DNA of 64,000 bases from CAWUFC02 sp963921335 (GTDB lineage Bacteria > Pseudomonadota > Gammaproteobacteria > Pseudomonadales > Halieaceae), in NCBI GenBank assembly GCA_963921335.3, contig CAWUFC020000001.1:620001-684000 (forward strand), in the 5' to 3' direction. The notes beneath the pieces were generated by a model. The model had not been told where the DNA came from. It made no database searches and saw nothing but the letters and a program-made list of their open reading frames with translations. The number at the start of each line of letters is the position of its first letter. Within the stretch, counting starts at the first letter, position 1. This document shows, one piece after another, positions 16,398 to 24,660 of the stretch. Both the position numbers and the translations under genes were made by a program.

Positions 16398-17183
16398 ATG
16401 CTGCAATATCCAGAAATCGATCCGGTGGCGATTGCCCTTGGTCCCGTCAAGGTGCATTGGTATGGCCTGACCTACCTGGCCGCTATTGCGTTTGCCTGGT
16501 GGTTGGCGGTGCGACGCTCTCAGCGAGCGGACCTGGTTATTCAGCGCGATCAGGTGGATGACTTGATCTTCTATGGCGCCATGGGGGTGGTGCTGGGTGG
16601 TCGGTTCGGCTACATCTTTTTCTACGGCTTCGAGCGTTTGCTTGATGACCCCATGTGGGCTTTGCGCGTTTGGGAGGGAGGGATGTCTTTCCATGGCGGC
16701 ATGCTCGGTGTCATCCTCGCCTGCTTTTTCTACGCCCGGTCCCAGAAGATTAACTTTGCCGACCTGCTCGATTTTGTCGCGCCGCTGATTCCACTGGGCC
16801 TGGGACTGGGTCGACTGGGAAATTTTATCGGCCAGGAATTATGGGGCCGGGCAGCGGATGTGCCCTGGGCCATGGTGTTTCCCCGCGACCCTTTGCACCT
16901 GGCGCGCCATCCCAGTCAGCTCTACCAGTTTGCGCTGGAGGGCATGCTCCTGTTTGTGATTCTGTACTGGTTCTCCAGCAAACCGCGCCCGCGTCTGGCG
17001 GTGGGTGGCTTGTTTGTCTTTGGCTATGGTTGCCTCCGCTTTTTTGCCGAATTTTTCCGCGAGCCCGACGCTCATATCGGTTTCGATGCGCTGGGCTGGA
17101 TGACGCGCGGCCAGATACTGTGTATACCGATGATCGCGTTTGGCCTGTACCTGCTTTACAACGCCTATCGACAAAAAACTTAG
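16398..17183 (+). CDS. lgt: Prolipoprotein diacylglyceryl transferase
   Basis: Lgt attaches diacylglycerol to the lipobox Cys of prolipoproteins in the inner membrane. The 261-aa polytopic protein has the essential His in GGMSFHGGMLG (His99), the Lgt signature GRLGNFIGQELWG (138-150), HPSQLYQFALEG and a late GRASEFFREPD-like block (FFAEFFREPDAH). About seven hydrophobic segments are visible. The start ATG 16398 is preceded by GGAGCACG. thyA follows at 39 nt, then folA: the common lgt-thyA-folA arrangement. Confidence 0.97.
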   Translation: MLQYPEIDPVAIALGPVKVHWYGLTYLAAIAFAWWLAVRRSQRADLVIQRDQVDDLIFYGAMGVVLGGRFGYIFFYGFERLLDDPMWALRVWEGGMSFHGGMLGVILACFFYARSQKINFADLLDFVAPLIPLGLGLGRLGNFIGQELWGRAADVPWAMVFPRDPLHLARHPSQLYQFALEGMLLFVILYWFSSKPRPRLAVGGLFVFGYGCLRFFAEFFREPDAHIGFDALGWMTRGQILCIPMIAFGLYLLYNAYRQKT

Positions 17184-17222
17184 GCCCGTAGTCCAAAAAG
17201 TTCATCCTGAATAGAGGTTCTG

Positions 17223-18017
17223 ATGCAGCAATACCTGGATTTACTCCAACACATTCTCGATAACGGCTCGGACAAGTCAGACCGAACCGGTACCGGCACG
17301 CGCAGTGTGTTCGGCTACCAGATGCGGTTTGACCTGGGACAGGGCTTCCCCATGTTGACCACTAAAAAGCTGCACCTGAAATCCATTGTGCATGAGCTGC
17401 TTTGGTTTTTATCCGGCGATACCAATATCCGCTACCTGAAGGAGAACGGGGTCAGCATCTGGGATGAATGGGCGGACGAAAATGGCGAGTTGGGCCCGGT
17501 CTACGGTCACCAGTGGCGCTCCTGGCCGGCACCCGATGGCACCGAGATCGACCAGATCGGTAAGCTGGTGACGCAAATCAAAAACAATCCTGATTCCCGC
17601 CGCCATATAGTCAGTGCCTGGAATGTGGCGGAAGTGGACAATATGGCGCTGCCCCCCTGCCACAGCCTGTTCCAGTTTTATGTTGCTGACGGCCGCCTGT
17701 CCTGTCAGCTATACCAGCGCAGCGCCGATGTGTTCCTGGGTGTGCCGTTCAACATTGCTTCCTACGCGTTGCTGACCATGATGATGGCGCAGGTTTGCGA
17801 CCTCGAACCTGGCGATTTCGTGCATACATTTGGTGACGCCCACCTCTACAGCAATCATTTCGAGCAGGCTCAGACCCAGTTGCAACGGCAACCCGGTTCG
17901 CTGCCCGGCATGCGCATTAATCCCGAGGTGCGGGATATTTTCGGATTCCGTTTCGAAGATTTCGAACTGTTCGATTACAACCCCCAGCCACACATCTCTG
18001 CACCGGTTGCGGTTTAG
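17223..18017 (+). CDS. thyA: Thymidylate synthase
   Basis: ThyA methylates dUMP to dTMP using methylene-THF. The 264-aa length and the position of the catalytic Cys146 in LPPCHSLFQFYV are identical to E. coli. Other signatures are RTGTGTRSVFGYQMRF, ELLWFLSGDTNIRYL and LYQRSADVFLGVPFNIASYA, and the C terminus is PVAV. folA follows after 9 nt; the dihydrofolate made by ThyA is recycled by FolA, so coexpression is expected. Confidence 0.98.
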   Translation: MQQYLDLLQHILDNGSDKSDRTGTGTRSVFGYQMRFDLGQGFPMLTTKKLHLKSIVHELLWFLSGDTNIRYLKENGVSIWDEWADENGELGPVYGHQWRSWPAPDGTEIDQIGKLVTQIKNNPDSRRHIVSAWNVAEVDNMALPPCHSLFQFYVADGRLSCQLYQRSADVFLGVPFNIASYALLTMMMAQVCDLEPGDFVHTFGDAHLYSNHFEQAQTQLQRQPGSLPGMRINPEVRDIFGFRFEDFELFDYNPQPHISAPVAV

Positions 18018-18026
18018 GTAGAGACC

Positions 18027-18530
18027 ATGGATCTGGCTTTAATCGCGGCGGTTGCCGCCAACGGTGTGATTGGTCGGGACAATAAACTGCCCTGGTACCT
18101 GCCGGAGGATCTCAAGTACTTCAAGCGCACTACTCTCGGTAAGCCAGTGGTGATGGGCCGCCTGACCTGGGACTCCATTGGCAGGCCTTTGCCGGGTCGC
18201 ACCAATATTGTGGTGTCGCGCCAGGAAAATTTGGACATTGAAGGTGCACGGGTTGTCACCAACCTGCCGGAGGCACTGTCGCTGGCAGAGGCTGTGGCGG
18301 AGATTGATGGCAGCGAAGAGCTGGTGGTGATTGGCGGGGCCCAAATTTATGCCGAAGCATTGCCCTTGGCACAGCGGCTATACCTGACGGAAGTGCACGC
18401 CGATGTTGAAGGTGATGCCTGGTTCCCTGCCTGGCCTCGCGATGCCTGGCGCGAAGTCGCTCGGGAAGATTTCTACGCGGAAGGCCCGAACCCCTACGAC
18501 TACAGCTTCGTAGTTTACGAGCGGCTCTAG
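18027..18530 (+). CDS. folA: Dihydrofolate reductase
   Basis: FolA reduces dihydrofolate to THF with NADPH. The 167 aa show ALIAAVAANGVIGRDNKLPW (Met20-loop region and substrate Asp equivalents), PEDLKYFKRTT with the folate-binding Phe, VVMGRLTWDSIGRPLPGR, and VIGGAQIYAEALPLA, plus the C-terminal YSFVVYERL strand. It is the last gene of the lgt-thyA-folA group; 233 bp of non-coding DNA follow before the TonB2 operon. Confidence 0.97.
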   Translation: MDLALIAAVAANGVIGRDNKLPWYLPEDLKYFKRTTLGKPVVMGRLTWDSIGRPLPGRTNIVVSRQENLDIEGARVVTNLPEALSLAEAVAEIDGSEELVVIGGAQIYAEALPLAQRLYLTEVHADVEGDAWFPAWPRDAWREVAREDFYAEGPNPYDYSFVVYERL

Positions 18531-18667
18531 CGGCAAACAACGTTACCCGGAAGGGGGTGGCTGCCAGCGCGTTGTTACCTAAATACACACCCCTCGCCTG
18601 AGGTCAAGGCGCCACGGGCATTTCATTGCTTAATTTTGAGTAATGTTATTAAATTGCGGCCCCTTGT

Positions 18668-18697
18668 TTGCTGACTCTGGATTTTCCACTATATATA
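18668..18697 (+). promoter_or_regulatory. Candidate sigma70 promoter of the TonB2 operon
   Basis: TTGCTG (18668-18673) and TATATA (18692-18697) are separated by 18 bp, 67 bp before the first gene. The rest of the 18531-18763 spacer holds GC-rich sequence after folA and an AT-rich tract near 18625-18655; I found no convincing Fur box in it, so iron control of this operon is not supported here. Confidence 0.4.
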
Positions 18698-18763
18698 ACT
18701 AAGTAGAGTCCTAAAGCATAAGCTCTCAAGTGACATTCTGTTGGGTATAGGAAACGCACATCC

Positions 18764-19555
18764 ATGAATATGCATCGATTGAAAGTGGTAGTAATCGCTG
18801 CGTCGGTAGCGGCTGGCTCCCTGTTGGGAACAGCCTCTGTTGCGCAGGCTGATGAGACCTTGAACGCCATCCTCCAGGTTGGCAAGGATAGAAACGCAGC
18901 GGCTGCCAAGTCGCAGGTGAAGATAGACAAGCTGGCGGAAGAAACCCGCGAGTTGCTCACCGACTACAAGACAGTGATGAAGCAGGTCGATGGCCTGATC
19001 GTCTACAACAAACGTTTGCAGAAGCAGATCGACAACCAGATGCGCCGCATTGAAGACATTGAGGCGTCTATCTCCCAGGTCACCGTGATCCAGCGCCAGA
19101 TGACGCCGCTGGTGATTCGCATGATCGACGGACTGGAGCAGTTTGTTGAGCTGGATGTGCCCTTCCATATTGACGAGCGTCGCCAGCGCATCGCATTCCT
19201 GCGCGGCAACCTCGATCGCTCCGATGTCACCGTGGCTGAGAAATTCCGCCAGGTACTTGAAGCTTACAAAATCGAAAACGAATACGGCCGCAAGATCGAC
19301 GCCTATAAAGGTACTGTCGACATCGGCGGTGTTGAGCGTGACGTGAACTTCTTCCGCGTCGGCCGTGTCGCCCTGCTCTACCAGACAACTGATACCGAAG
19401 TGTCAGGCGCCTGGGACCAGGCCAGCGGCAGCTGGGTGGAACTGGATAGCGGCGAATACCGCAACGCCATCATGAAAGGCCTGCGCATCGCGCGCAAAGA
19501 GGCATCGATCGATGTGCTGAACTTGCCGATTGCTGCACCGGAGGCTGCCAAGTAA
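18764..19555 (+). CDS. DUF3450 periplasmic protein of the TonB2 operon
   Basis: The 263-aa protein has a signal peptide (MNMHRLKVVVIAASVAAGSL, cleavage after AQA at about residue 29) and a long charged helical segment (about 40-125) predicted as coiled coil, followed by a more globular end (NFFRVGRVALLYQTTD, GSWVELDSGEYRNAI). DUF3450 genes regularly head ttpC-exbB-exbD-tonB-TPR operons in Shewanella, Vibrio and relatives. A structural role alongside TtpC in the periplasm is inferred from linkage. The stop overlaps the next start (TAATG). Confidence 0.85.
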   Translation: MNMHRLKVVVIAASVAAGSLLGTASVAQADETLNAILQVGKDRNAAAAKSQVKIDKLAEETRELLTDYKTVMKQVDGLIVYNKRLQKQIDNQMRRIEDIEASISQVTVIQRQMTPLVIRMIDGLEQFVELDVPFHIDERRQRIAFLRGNLDRSDVTVAEKFRQVLEAYKIENEYGRKIDAYKGTVDIGGVERDVNFFRVGRVALLYQTTDTEVSGAWDQASGSWVELDSGEYRNAIMKGLRIARKEASIDVLNLPIAAPEAAK

Positions 19556-20940
19556 TGAAAACGATGACGTTTAAAGCCGCCGTAGCCGGCGCAATGATGG
19601 GCCTGATGGCAGCGACCAGCAGCGTTGCTCAGGAAGCTAAAACACTTGACGAGTTGCTCGGCTATGTAAAGCAGGGCCAGGTCGATGAGGCGAAAGAAAA
19701 CCGCGCTCGTGAACAGCGCTTTGCCAACGCCAAGGCTGATCAGGCTCGCTTGCTTGAAGAAGCCAAGGCAGAGCGTGCTCGCCAGGAGCGTATCTCTGCC
19801 CAGCTGGAGAAGCAGTTCGAAGAGAACGAACTGCTGATCGCCGACAAGCAGAAGCAGTTGAAAGAGCGTCTCGGTACTCTTGCCGAACTGTTCGGTCACC
19901 TGACTTCAACTGCGGGTGACGCTGTCACCAACTTTGAAGGTTCGCTGATCTCTGCCCAGTACCCGGGCCGCGGCGCGTTCCTTGAAGAGCTGATTGAGAA
20001 GATGAGTGGTGCAGACCAGCTGCCCAGCATCGAAGAAATTGAGCGAGTCTGGTTTGAACTGCAGCGCGAAATGACTGAGTCCGGCAAAGTGGTGTCGTTC
20101 CCGGCCGAGATCGCCAAGCCCAACGGCGACAAGCTGCAGACCAACGTGGTTCGCGTAGGTACTTTCAACATCATCTCTGACGAAGGTCGCTACCTGCAGT
20201 ACGTACCCGAGAAAGGCACCCTGGAAGAACTGGCTCGTCAGCCCAGCGGTCCCTACCTGGGTTGGGCGGCTAACCTGGCCAGTGCCACCAGCGGCATGGT
20301 TAAGTTTGGTGTTGACCCGACTGGTCCTACCGGTGGTTCTTATCTGGCGGCGCTGATCAACAGCCCCAACCTGGAAGAGCGCTGGCACCAGGGTGGCTAT
20401 GTCGGTTATGCGATTACCGCCGTGGGTGCGATTGCCTTCCTGATCGCCATCTGGCGTCTGCTGGTACTGTCCATGATGAGCAGCAAGGTGAGCGCGCAGC
20501 TCAAGAGCAGCAAGGCCAACACCGATAACCCGCTGGGTCGCGTACTGAAAGTACACGAAGACAATCCGCAAATGGACACCGAGACTCTTGAGCTGAAGTT
20601 GTCAGAAGCGATTCTGAAAGAAACTCCATCCATCGAGAACTCTCTGACCCTGCTGAAGATCATCTCTGCGGTCGCACCGCTGATGGGTCTGCTGGGTACG
20701 GTGACCGGTATGATCATTACCTTCCAGGCCATCACCATCTTCGGTGCTGGTGATCCGAAGGCAATGGCCGGCGGTATTTCAGGTGCGTTGGTAACCACGG
20801 TACTGGGTCTGCTGGTTGCGATCCCGACCGTACTGTTGCACACGATCGTGAATGGACGCGCTCAGCGCATCATCCACATCCTGAACGAGCAATCTACCGG
20901 AATCATCGCAGAGCATACTGAAGCCAAGCTGGGGCAGTAA
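19555..20940 (+). CDS. ttpC: TtpC-like MotA/TolQ/ExbB proton channel protein
   Basis: TtpC is an extra component that Vibrio TonB2 systems need to energise outer-membrane receptors. The 461 aa have a signal peptide (to about residue 25, ending SVAQ), a periplasmic coiled coil (about 40-105, rich in E, K, R, Q), a globular middle, a membrane helix (VGYAITAVGAIAFLIAIW, about 283-300) and a C-terminal MotA_ExbB channel domain with SAVAPLMGLLGTVTGMIITF and GGISGALVTTVLGLLVAIP. The large N-terminal extension distinguishes it from plain ExbB. It is followed after 1 nt by exbB. Confidence 0.92.
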   Translation: MKTMTFKAAVAGAMMGLMAATSSVAQEAKTLDELLGYVKQGQVDEAKENRAREQRFANAKADQARLLEEAKAERARQERISAQLEKQFEENELLIADKQKQLKERLGTLAELFGHLTSTAGDAVTNFEGSLISAQYPGRGAFLEELIEKMSGADQLPSIEEIERVWFELQREMTESGKVVSFPAEIAKPNGDKLQTNVVRVGTFNIISDEGRYLQYVPEKGTLEELARQPSGPYLGWAANLASATSGMVKFGVDPTGPTGGSYLAALINSPNLEERWHQGGYVGYAITAVGAIAFLIAIWRLLVLSMMSSKVSAQLKSSKANTDNPLGRVLKVHEDNPQMDTETLELKLSEAILKETPSIENSLTLLKIISAVAPLMGLLGTVTGMIITFQAITIFGAGDPKAMAGGISGALVTTVLGLLVAIPTVLLHTIVNGRAQRIIHILNEQSTGIIAEHTEAKLGQ

Positions 20941-20941
20941 T

Positions 20942-21469
20942 ATGTACTGGTTTGATAATGCCTTTGAGGCCGTTGCCCGCTTCATGGATATGGGCGGCAA
21001 CGTTCTCTGGCTGATCGCGATACTGCTGTTTTGCATGTGGGCGTTGATCTTCGAAAGAGCCTGGTACTTCTACTCGGGCTGGAAGAAAGACGCCGCCAGG
21101 GCAATCGCCACCTGGGAGGGTCGCTCTGAGCGCAAATCCTGGGCGGCACACCAAGTACGCCTCAAGCTGATTAGCGAGGCGCAGCTTCAGATTAATCAAT
21201 ACCTGCCGGTCATCAAGACCATGGTCGCCCTCTGCCCCCTGCTGGGCCTGCTGGGTACGGTAACCGGTATGATTGAAGTATTTAATATTATGGCTGTAAC
21301 CGGTGGTGGTGACGCCAAGTCCATGGCGGGTGGTGTGTCGCGCGCGACCATTCCAACTATGGCCGGCATGGTGGCTGCCCTGTCCGGGGTATTTGCCAAC
21401 ACCTATATCACCCGTAACGCAGCTCGAGAAAGCACCTTTCTCGAAGACAACTTAACTACAGATCACTAA
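20942..21469 (+). CDS. exbB: ExbB-type proton channel subunit (TonB2 system)
   Basis: ExbB forms the pentameric inner-membrane channel that uses proton motive force to drive TonB. This compact 175-aa form has a first membrane helix (GNVLWLIAILLFCMWALIF), a cytoplasmic loop, and the paired helices CPLLGLLGTVTGMIEVFNIM and ATIPTMAGMVAALSGVFANT, the MotA_ExbB core. Short ExbB2 proteins of this size are typical of TonB2 operons. It follows ttpC by 1 nt and precedes exbD by 9 nt. Confidence 0.94.
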   Translation: MYWFDNAFEAVARFMDMGGNVLWLIAILLFCMWALIFERAWYFYSGWKKDAARAIATWEGRSERKSWAAHQVRLKLISEAQLQINQYLPVIKTMVALCPLLGLLGTVTGMIEVFNIMAVTGGGDAKSMAGGVSRATIPTMAGMVAALSGVFANTYITRNAARESTFLEDNLTTDH

Positions 21470-21478
21470 GAGGCAAAC

Positions 21479-21883
21479 ATGCGCGGACAAGTAAGAAAAG
21501 CTGCGGAAGAAGAAGCCCAGATCGACCTGACACCCATGCTCGACGTGGTGTTCATTATGTTGATCTTCTTCATCGTAACCGCCTCCTTTGTTAAGGAAGC
21601 CGGTGTCGAGGTGAATCGCCCCGAAGCCTCAACAGCCGATCCCAAGGAAAATGTAAACATCCTGATTGCTGTCACAGGTAATGATGAGGTTTGGATGGAT
21701 GGGCGCCGTATCGACGTGCGCGCGGTGCGCGCCAACGTGGAGCGGCTCCATGCTGAAAACCCCAAGGGCGCGGTTGTGATTCAGGCAGACAATGCCTCAA
21801 CAACAGAAACCGTGGTCAAGGTACTGGATGCCTCCCGTGAGGCAGGCGTACTGGACGTATCGCTGGCGACTGAAGACGACTAG
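21479..21883 (+). CDS. exbD: ExbD-type proton channel subunit (TonB2 system)
   Basis: ExbD dimers sit in the ExbB pore and carry the proton-translocating Asp. In this 134-aa protein that residue is Asp22 in DLTPMLDVVFIMLIFF (Asp25 in E. coli). A single membrane helix (about 20-42) is followed by a periplasmic domain ending LDVSLATEDD. It is in the middle of the operon, 6 nt before tonB. Confidence 0.95.
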   Translation: MRGQVRKAAEEEAQIDLTPMLDVVFIMLIFFIVTASFVKEAGVEVNRPEASTADPKENVNILIAVTGNDEVWMDGRRIDVRAVRANVERLHAENPKGAVVIQADNASTTETVVKVLDASREAGVLDVSLATEDD

Positions 21884-21889
21884 GGTATT

Positions 21890-22501
21890 ATGAATCGAAA
21901 TTTCATCAGGCTGATTATTGGTGCTGCGCTGGCGATTCCAGTCGCCGGTGGATTGTTTTTCATCATGCAGTACCTGATTGCGTCAGCCGACTTACAGCTC
22001 GACGATTCCAAAGCACGCAAGGTAGCCGACATTCACATGCCGGAACGCGCTATCGAGACCAACCTGGCCGAGCAAAAGCCCGACAAGCCAGATGATCCCG
22101 AAGAGCCCCCACCGGATCTGGATACGCCGGATATCGATATGGATGTGAATGTCGAGGCGGTCAACATGGCGCCCAACACTGGCGTTGATGTGGCGATTGC
22201 CGGAACCGGTGGCCTGAGCGCCTCTGACGGTGAATATCTGCCTATCGTGAAAGTAGCACCTATCTATCCCCGCCGGGCTCAGACTCGCGGCATTGAAGGC
22301 TACTGCATCGTTGAATACACAGTGACCAAGAGTGGTTCTATCAGGGATCCCCAGGCGGTTGATTGTCAGCCTTCCGGAATTTTTGAGCGCGCCTCACTCA
22401 AGGCCTCTCTCAAGTTCAAGTACAAGCCACGTGTGGTTGATGGCGAGGCCATCGAAGTGGCGGGCGTACAGAACAAGTTCACCTACGAACTGGAAAAGTA
22501 A
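21890..22501 (+). CDS. tonB: TonB protein (TonB2 type)
   Basis: TonB spans the periplasm and pulls on the TonB box of outer-membrane receptors. The 203 aa have an N-terminal membrane anchor (LIIGAALAIPVAGGLFFIM), a short Pro/Asp/Glu-rich linker (about 60-90, KPDDPEEPPPDLDTPDID) and a C-terminal TonB domain with APIYPRRAQTRGIEGYCIVE and KASLKFKYKPRVVDG. The linker is short compared with E. coli TonB, a known feature of TonB2. The two TonB-dependent receptors in this window are plausible clients. Confidence 0.94.
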   Translation: MNRNFIRLIIGAALAIPVAGGLFFIMQYLIASADLQLDDSKARKVADIHMPERAIETNLAEQKPDKPDDPEEPPPDLDTPDIDMDVNVEAVNMAPNTGVDVAIAGTGGLSASDGEYLPIVKVAPIYPRRAQTRGIEGYCIVEYTVTKSGSIRDPQAVDCQPSGIFERASLKASLKFKYKPRVVDGEAIEVAGVQNKFTYELEK

Positions 22502-22515
22502 TCGGTTAGCGCGTT

Positions 22516-23859
22516 ATGAAACTACTGAAAGCAAACTGGTTGAACACTGCAGTACTGGCTGTACCGGTGCTGGCAGTTCAGGTCGCATTCACTCAGCTGC
22601 AATCTGACCTGGGTGTAAGCACCCTGGGCAGCGCCATGGCGCAGGAAGAAGGGCAGCAGAAGAAGCAACAGGAAACCCGTCGTACTCCGGCGCTTCGTAA
22701 CAAAGTGTACGAGCGGCTTGCCGAAGCCCAGGTGCATGTTGAAGCCAAGGAATACGATCAGGCCCTGAAAATTCTTCGGGATATGGAAGACGATTCGGGC
22801 AAACGGGCGCTGAACTCTTATGAGCTCGCCAACCTGTATAACCTTTTCGCGTTCATTTATTACAGCCGTGAGGATTACGATGGCGCGCTGGGTGCCTATG
22901 AGAAGGTTGCCTCGCAGCCCGATATCCCGCTGGCGATGGAAATCAATACCCGTTACACCATTGCTCAGCTCTACTTCGTGCAGGAGAAATGGGCCAAAGG
23001 TATCGACGCCCTGAAAGAGTGGTTCAAGGTAGCGGATAATCCCAGTGCCCAGGCCTATATCCTGCTGGGGCAGGGCTACTACCAGCTGAAAGATTACGAT
23101 CAGTCCCTGACCAACACCCTGACCGCTGTGAACATGTACAAGGAAAAGGGCAAGGTACCCAAGGAACAATGGTACAGCCTGCTGCGTTTTCTTTACTTCG
23201 AGAAGAACGATCTACCCAATACGGTAGCGACTCTGGAAGAGATGATTGTTCACTACCCCAAAAAGCAGTACTGGGTTCAGCTGTCGCACATGTACAGCGA
23301 AACCAAGGAAGAGAAGAAGCAGCTCGCGGCCATGGAAGCGGTCTATGTTCAGGACTTGCTGACCAAGGATCGCGAGCAGGTCACCATGGCTTATCTTTAC
23401 CTGAACGCGGACGTACCTTACAAGGCTGCGAAAGTGCTGGATAAGGGTATCGGTAATGAGAGTGTTGAAGCCTCTTCACGCAATCTCGAAATTCTGGGTA
23501 ATTCCTGGCGTCAGGCACAGGAAGTGAAGAAGTCCATTCCTGTGATGGAGCAGGCGGCAGCCAAGAGTGATAAAGGCGAGTTGTACTGTCGACTCGGCAG
23601 TGTTTACCTGGACAGTGATCAGTATGTGAAAGCCATTGCTGCGCTGGAGAAAGGTCTCAAGCGTGGCGGCTTAAAGCGCGCCGACAACTGTAACCTGGCT
23701 CTCGGTATGGCGGCATTCAATAACAAGAATTACGACAAAGCTGCAAAGGCATTTAAGGCGGCTGCCAAAGATAAGCGCTCCAAGAAGTACGCAGACCAGT
23801 GGGTCAAGTACATGAACAGCGAACTCGAGCGGCAGCGCAAACTGGAAGACGGCCTGTAG
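22516..23859 (+). CDS. TPR-repeat periplasmic protein of the TonB2 operon
   Basis: The 447-aa protein starts with a signal-like hydrophobic segment (TAVLAVPVLAVQVAF) and an Ala/Gln region, then contains repeated helix pairs with TPR spacing, for example LYNLFAFIYYSREDYDGALG, YILLGQGYYQLKDYDQSLTN, YCRLGSVYLDSDQYVKAIAA and ALGMAAFNNKNYDKAAKAF. TPR proteins at the end of TonB2 operons have been linked to TonB2 function in Vibrio. It is the last gene before a strong terminator. Confidence 0.88.
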   Translation: MKLLKANWLNTAVLAVPVLAVQVAFTQLQSDLGVSTLGSAMAQEEGQQKKQQETRRTPALRNKVYERLAEAQVHVEAKEYDQALKILRDMEDDSGKRALNSYELANLYNLFAFIYYSREDYDGALGAYEKVASQPDIPLAMEINTRYTIAQLYFVQEKWAKGIDALKEWFKVADNPSAQAYILLGQGYYQLKDYDQSLTNTLTAVNMYKEKGKVPKEQWYSLLRFLYFEKNDLPNTVATLEEMIVHYPKKQYWVQLSHMYSETKEEKKQLAAMEAVYVQDLLTKDREQVTMAYLYLNADVPYKAAKVLDKGIGNESVEASSRNLEILGNSWRQAQEVKKSIPVMEQAAAKSDKGELYCRLGSVYLDSDQYVKAIAALEKGLKRGGLKRADNCNLALGMAAFNNKNYDKAAKAFKAAAKDKRSKKYADQWVKYMNSELERQRKLEDGL

Positions 23860-23883
23860 TCCTGATTTCGGTGCTGTGAGAAA

Positions 23884-23906
23884 GGGAGGCATAGCCTCCC
23901 TTTTTT
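23884..23906 (+). terminator. Rho-independent terminator of the TonB2 operon
   Basis: GGGAGGC-ATA-GCCTCCC followed by six T's, 24 nt after the TPR gene stop. Stem of 7 GC-rich base pairs, loop of 3. Confidence 0.92.
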
Positions 23907-23963
23907 GTGTTCAGGGTCTAAGACCTTCAGCCACGTTTAATCAGTTCCTGCTACTTTAATAGA

Positions 23964-24620
23964 ATGAGAATTCTTCTGGTCGAAGACGACAGCCAGCTGG
24001 GTGAATCGCTGACCGCTGCGCTGGAATTGGAAAACTACGCGGTGGACTGGCTGCAGAGTGGTGCGCCGGTTCGGCATGCGTTGACGGGCACCCCCTATGA
24101 TCTGGTGATACTGGATCTCGGCCTGCCAGAAGTGCCTGGCATACAGGTGTTGCGCCAGATCCGAAAAGACAAGCTGGATATTCCTGTGTTGTTACTGACC
24201 GCTCGCGATACCCTGCAGGACAAAGTCGACGGACTCGATAGCGGCGCCGACGATTACCTCACCAAGCCATTTGAAATAGATGAGCTATTCGCCAGGGTGC
24301 GCTCGCTATTGCGTCGTCTTACCAATAGTAGTGCCTCACTGTTGCGGGCCGGCGAGTTGGTGCTTGATCCCGGTGACCACAGCGTTCAGTTTGAAGGTGA
24401 GCTGGTTGATCTCACTGCTCGAGAGTACGCGATTCTTGAAATGTTGCTGCGCAATACCGGACGATTTGTCTCCAGATCGCGCCTGGAAGAGGGCATCTAT
24501 TCCTGGGGCGATGAGGTGGGTTCGAACACCGTAGAAGTTTACGTGTCGCGTCTGCGCAAACGTTTTGGCTCCGACTTTATCCAGACCATGCGCGGCGTGG
24601 GTTATCGGGTACAGCCATGA
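23964..24620 (+). CDS. OmpR/PhoB-type response regulator (QseB/PmrA-like)
   Basis: The 218-aa protein has a receiver domain with the acidic pair Glu7/Asp8-Asp9 (MRILLVEDD), phospho-acceptor Asp51 in VILDLGLP and Lys101 in DDYLTKPF, then a C-terminal winged-helix DNA-binding domain (LTAREYAILEMLL, SNTVEVYVSRLRKRFG, IQTMRGVGYRVQP). The sequence is closest in style to QseB/PmrA/TctD regulators. Its stop TGA overlaps the ATG of a 7-codon mini-ORF, and it is paired with the downstream kinase. The target genes are not evident. Confidence 0.94.
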   Translation: MRILLVEDDSQLGESLTAALELENYAVDWLQSGAPVRHALTGTPYDLVILDLGLPEVPGIQVLRQIRKDKLDIPVLLLTARDTLQDKVDGLDSGADDYLTKPFEIDELFARVRSLLRRLTNSSASLLRAGELVLDPGDHSVQFEGELVDLTAREYAILEMLLRNTGRFVSRSRLEEGIYSWGDEVGSNTVEVYVSRLRKRFGSDFIQTMRGVGYRVQP

Positions 24621-24640
24621 GCCCGGTGAAACAGCCATGA
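24617..24640 (+). CDS. 7-codon mini-ORF 1 between regulator and kinase
   Basis: ATG 24617 overlaps the regulator stop (ATGA), reads MSPVKQP and stops at 24638-24640, where its stop overlaps the next ATG. It is created by the 20-bp triplication. It may relay ribosomes by termination-reinitiation, or be an incidental product of the repeat. Confidence 0.4.
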   Translation: MSPVKQP

Positions 24641-24660
24641 GCTCAAGGAAACAGCCATGA
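24637..24660 (+). CDS. 7-codon mini-ORF 2 between regulator and kinase
   Basis: ATG 24637 reads MSSRKQP and stops at 24658-24660, overlapping ATG 24657 of the kinase gene. AAGGAAA (24645-24651) within it can act as the kinase ribosome-binding site, since it lies 5-6 nt before ATG 24657. Confidence 0.4.
   Translation: MSSRKQP

Larger units (their letters stand above)
24611..24660 (+). repeat. 20-bp tandem triplication at the regulator/kinase junction
   Basis: ACAGCCATGA occurs at 24611-24620, 24631-24640 and 24651-24660, an exact 20-bp period, with similar sequence between copies. Each copy contains an ATGA stop/start overlap. The last copy supplies the start of the sensor kinase; the first supplies the stop of the regulator. 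Confidence 0.9.

Noticed and set aside
18531..18763. Fur box upstream of the TonB2 operon
   Set aside because: The AT-rich tract near 18625-18655 does not match the GATAATGATAATCATTATC pattern well enough.
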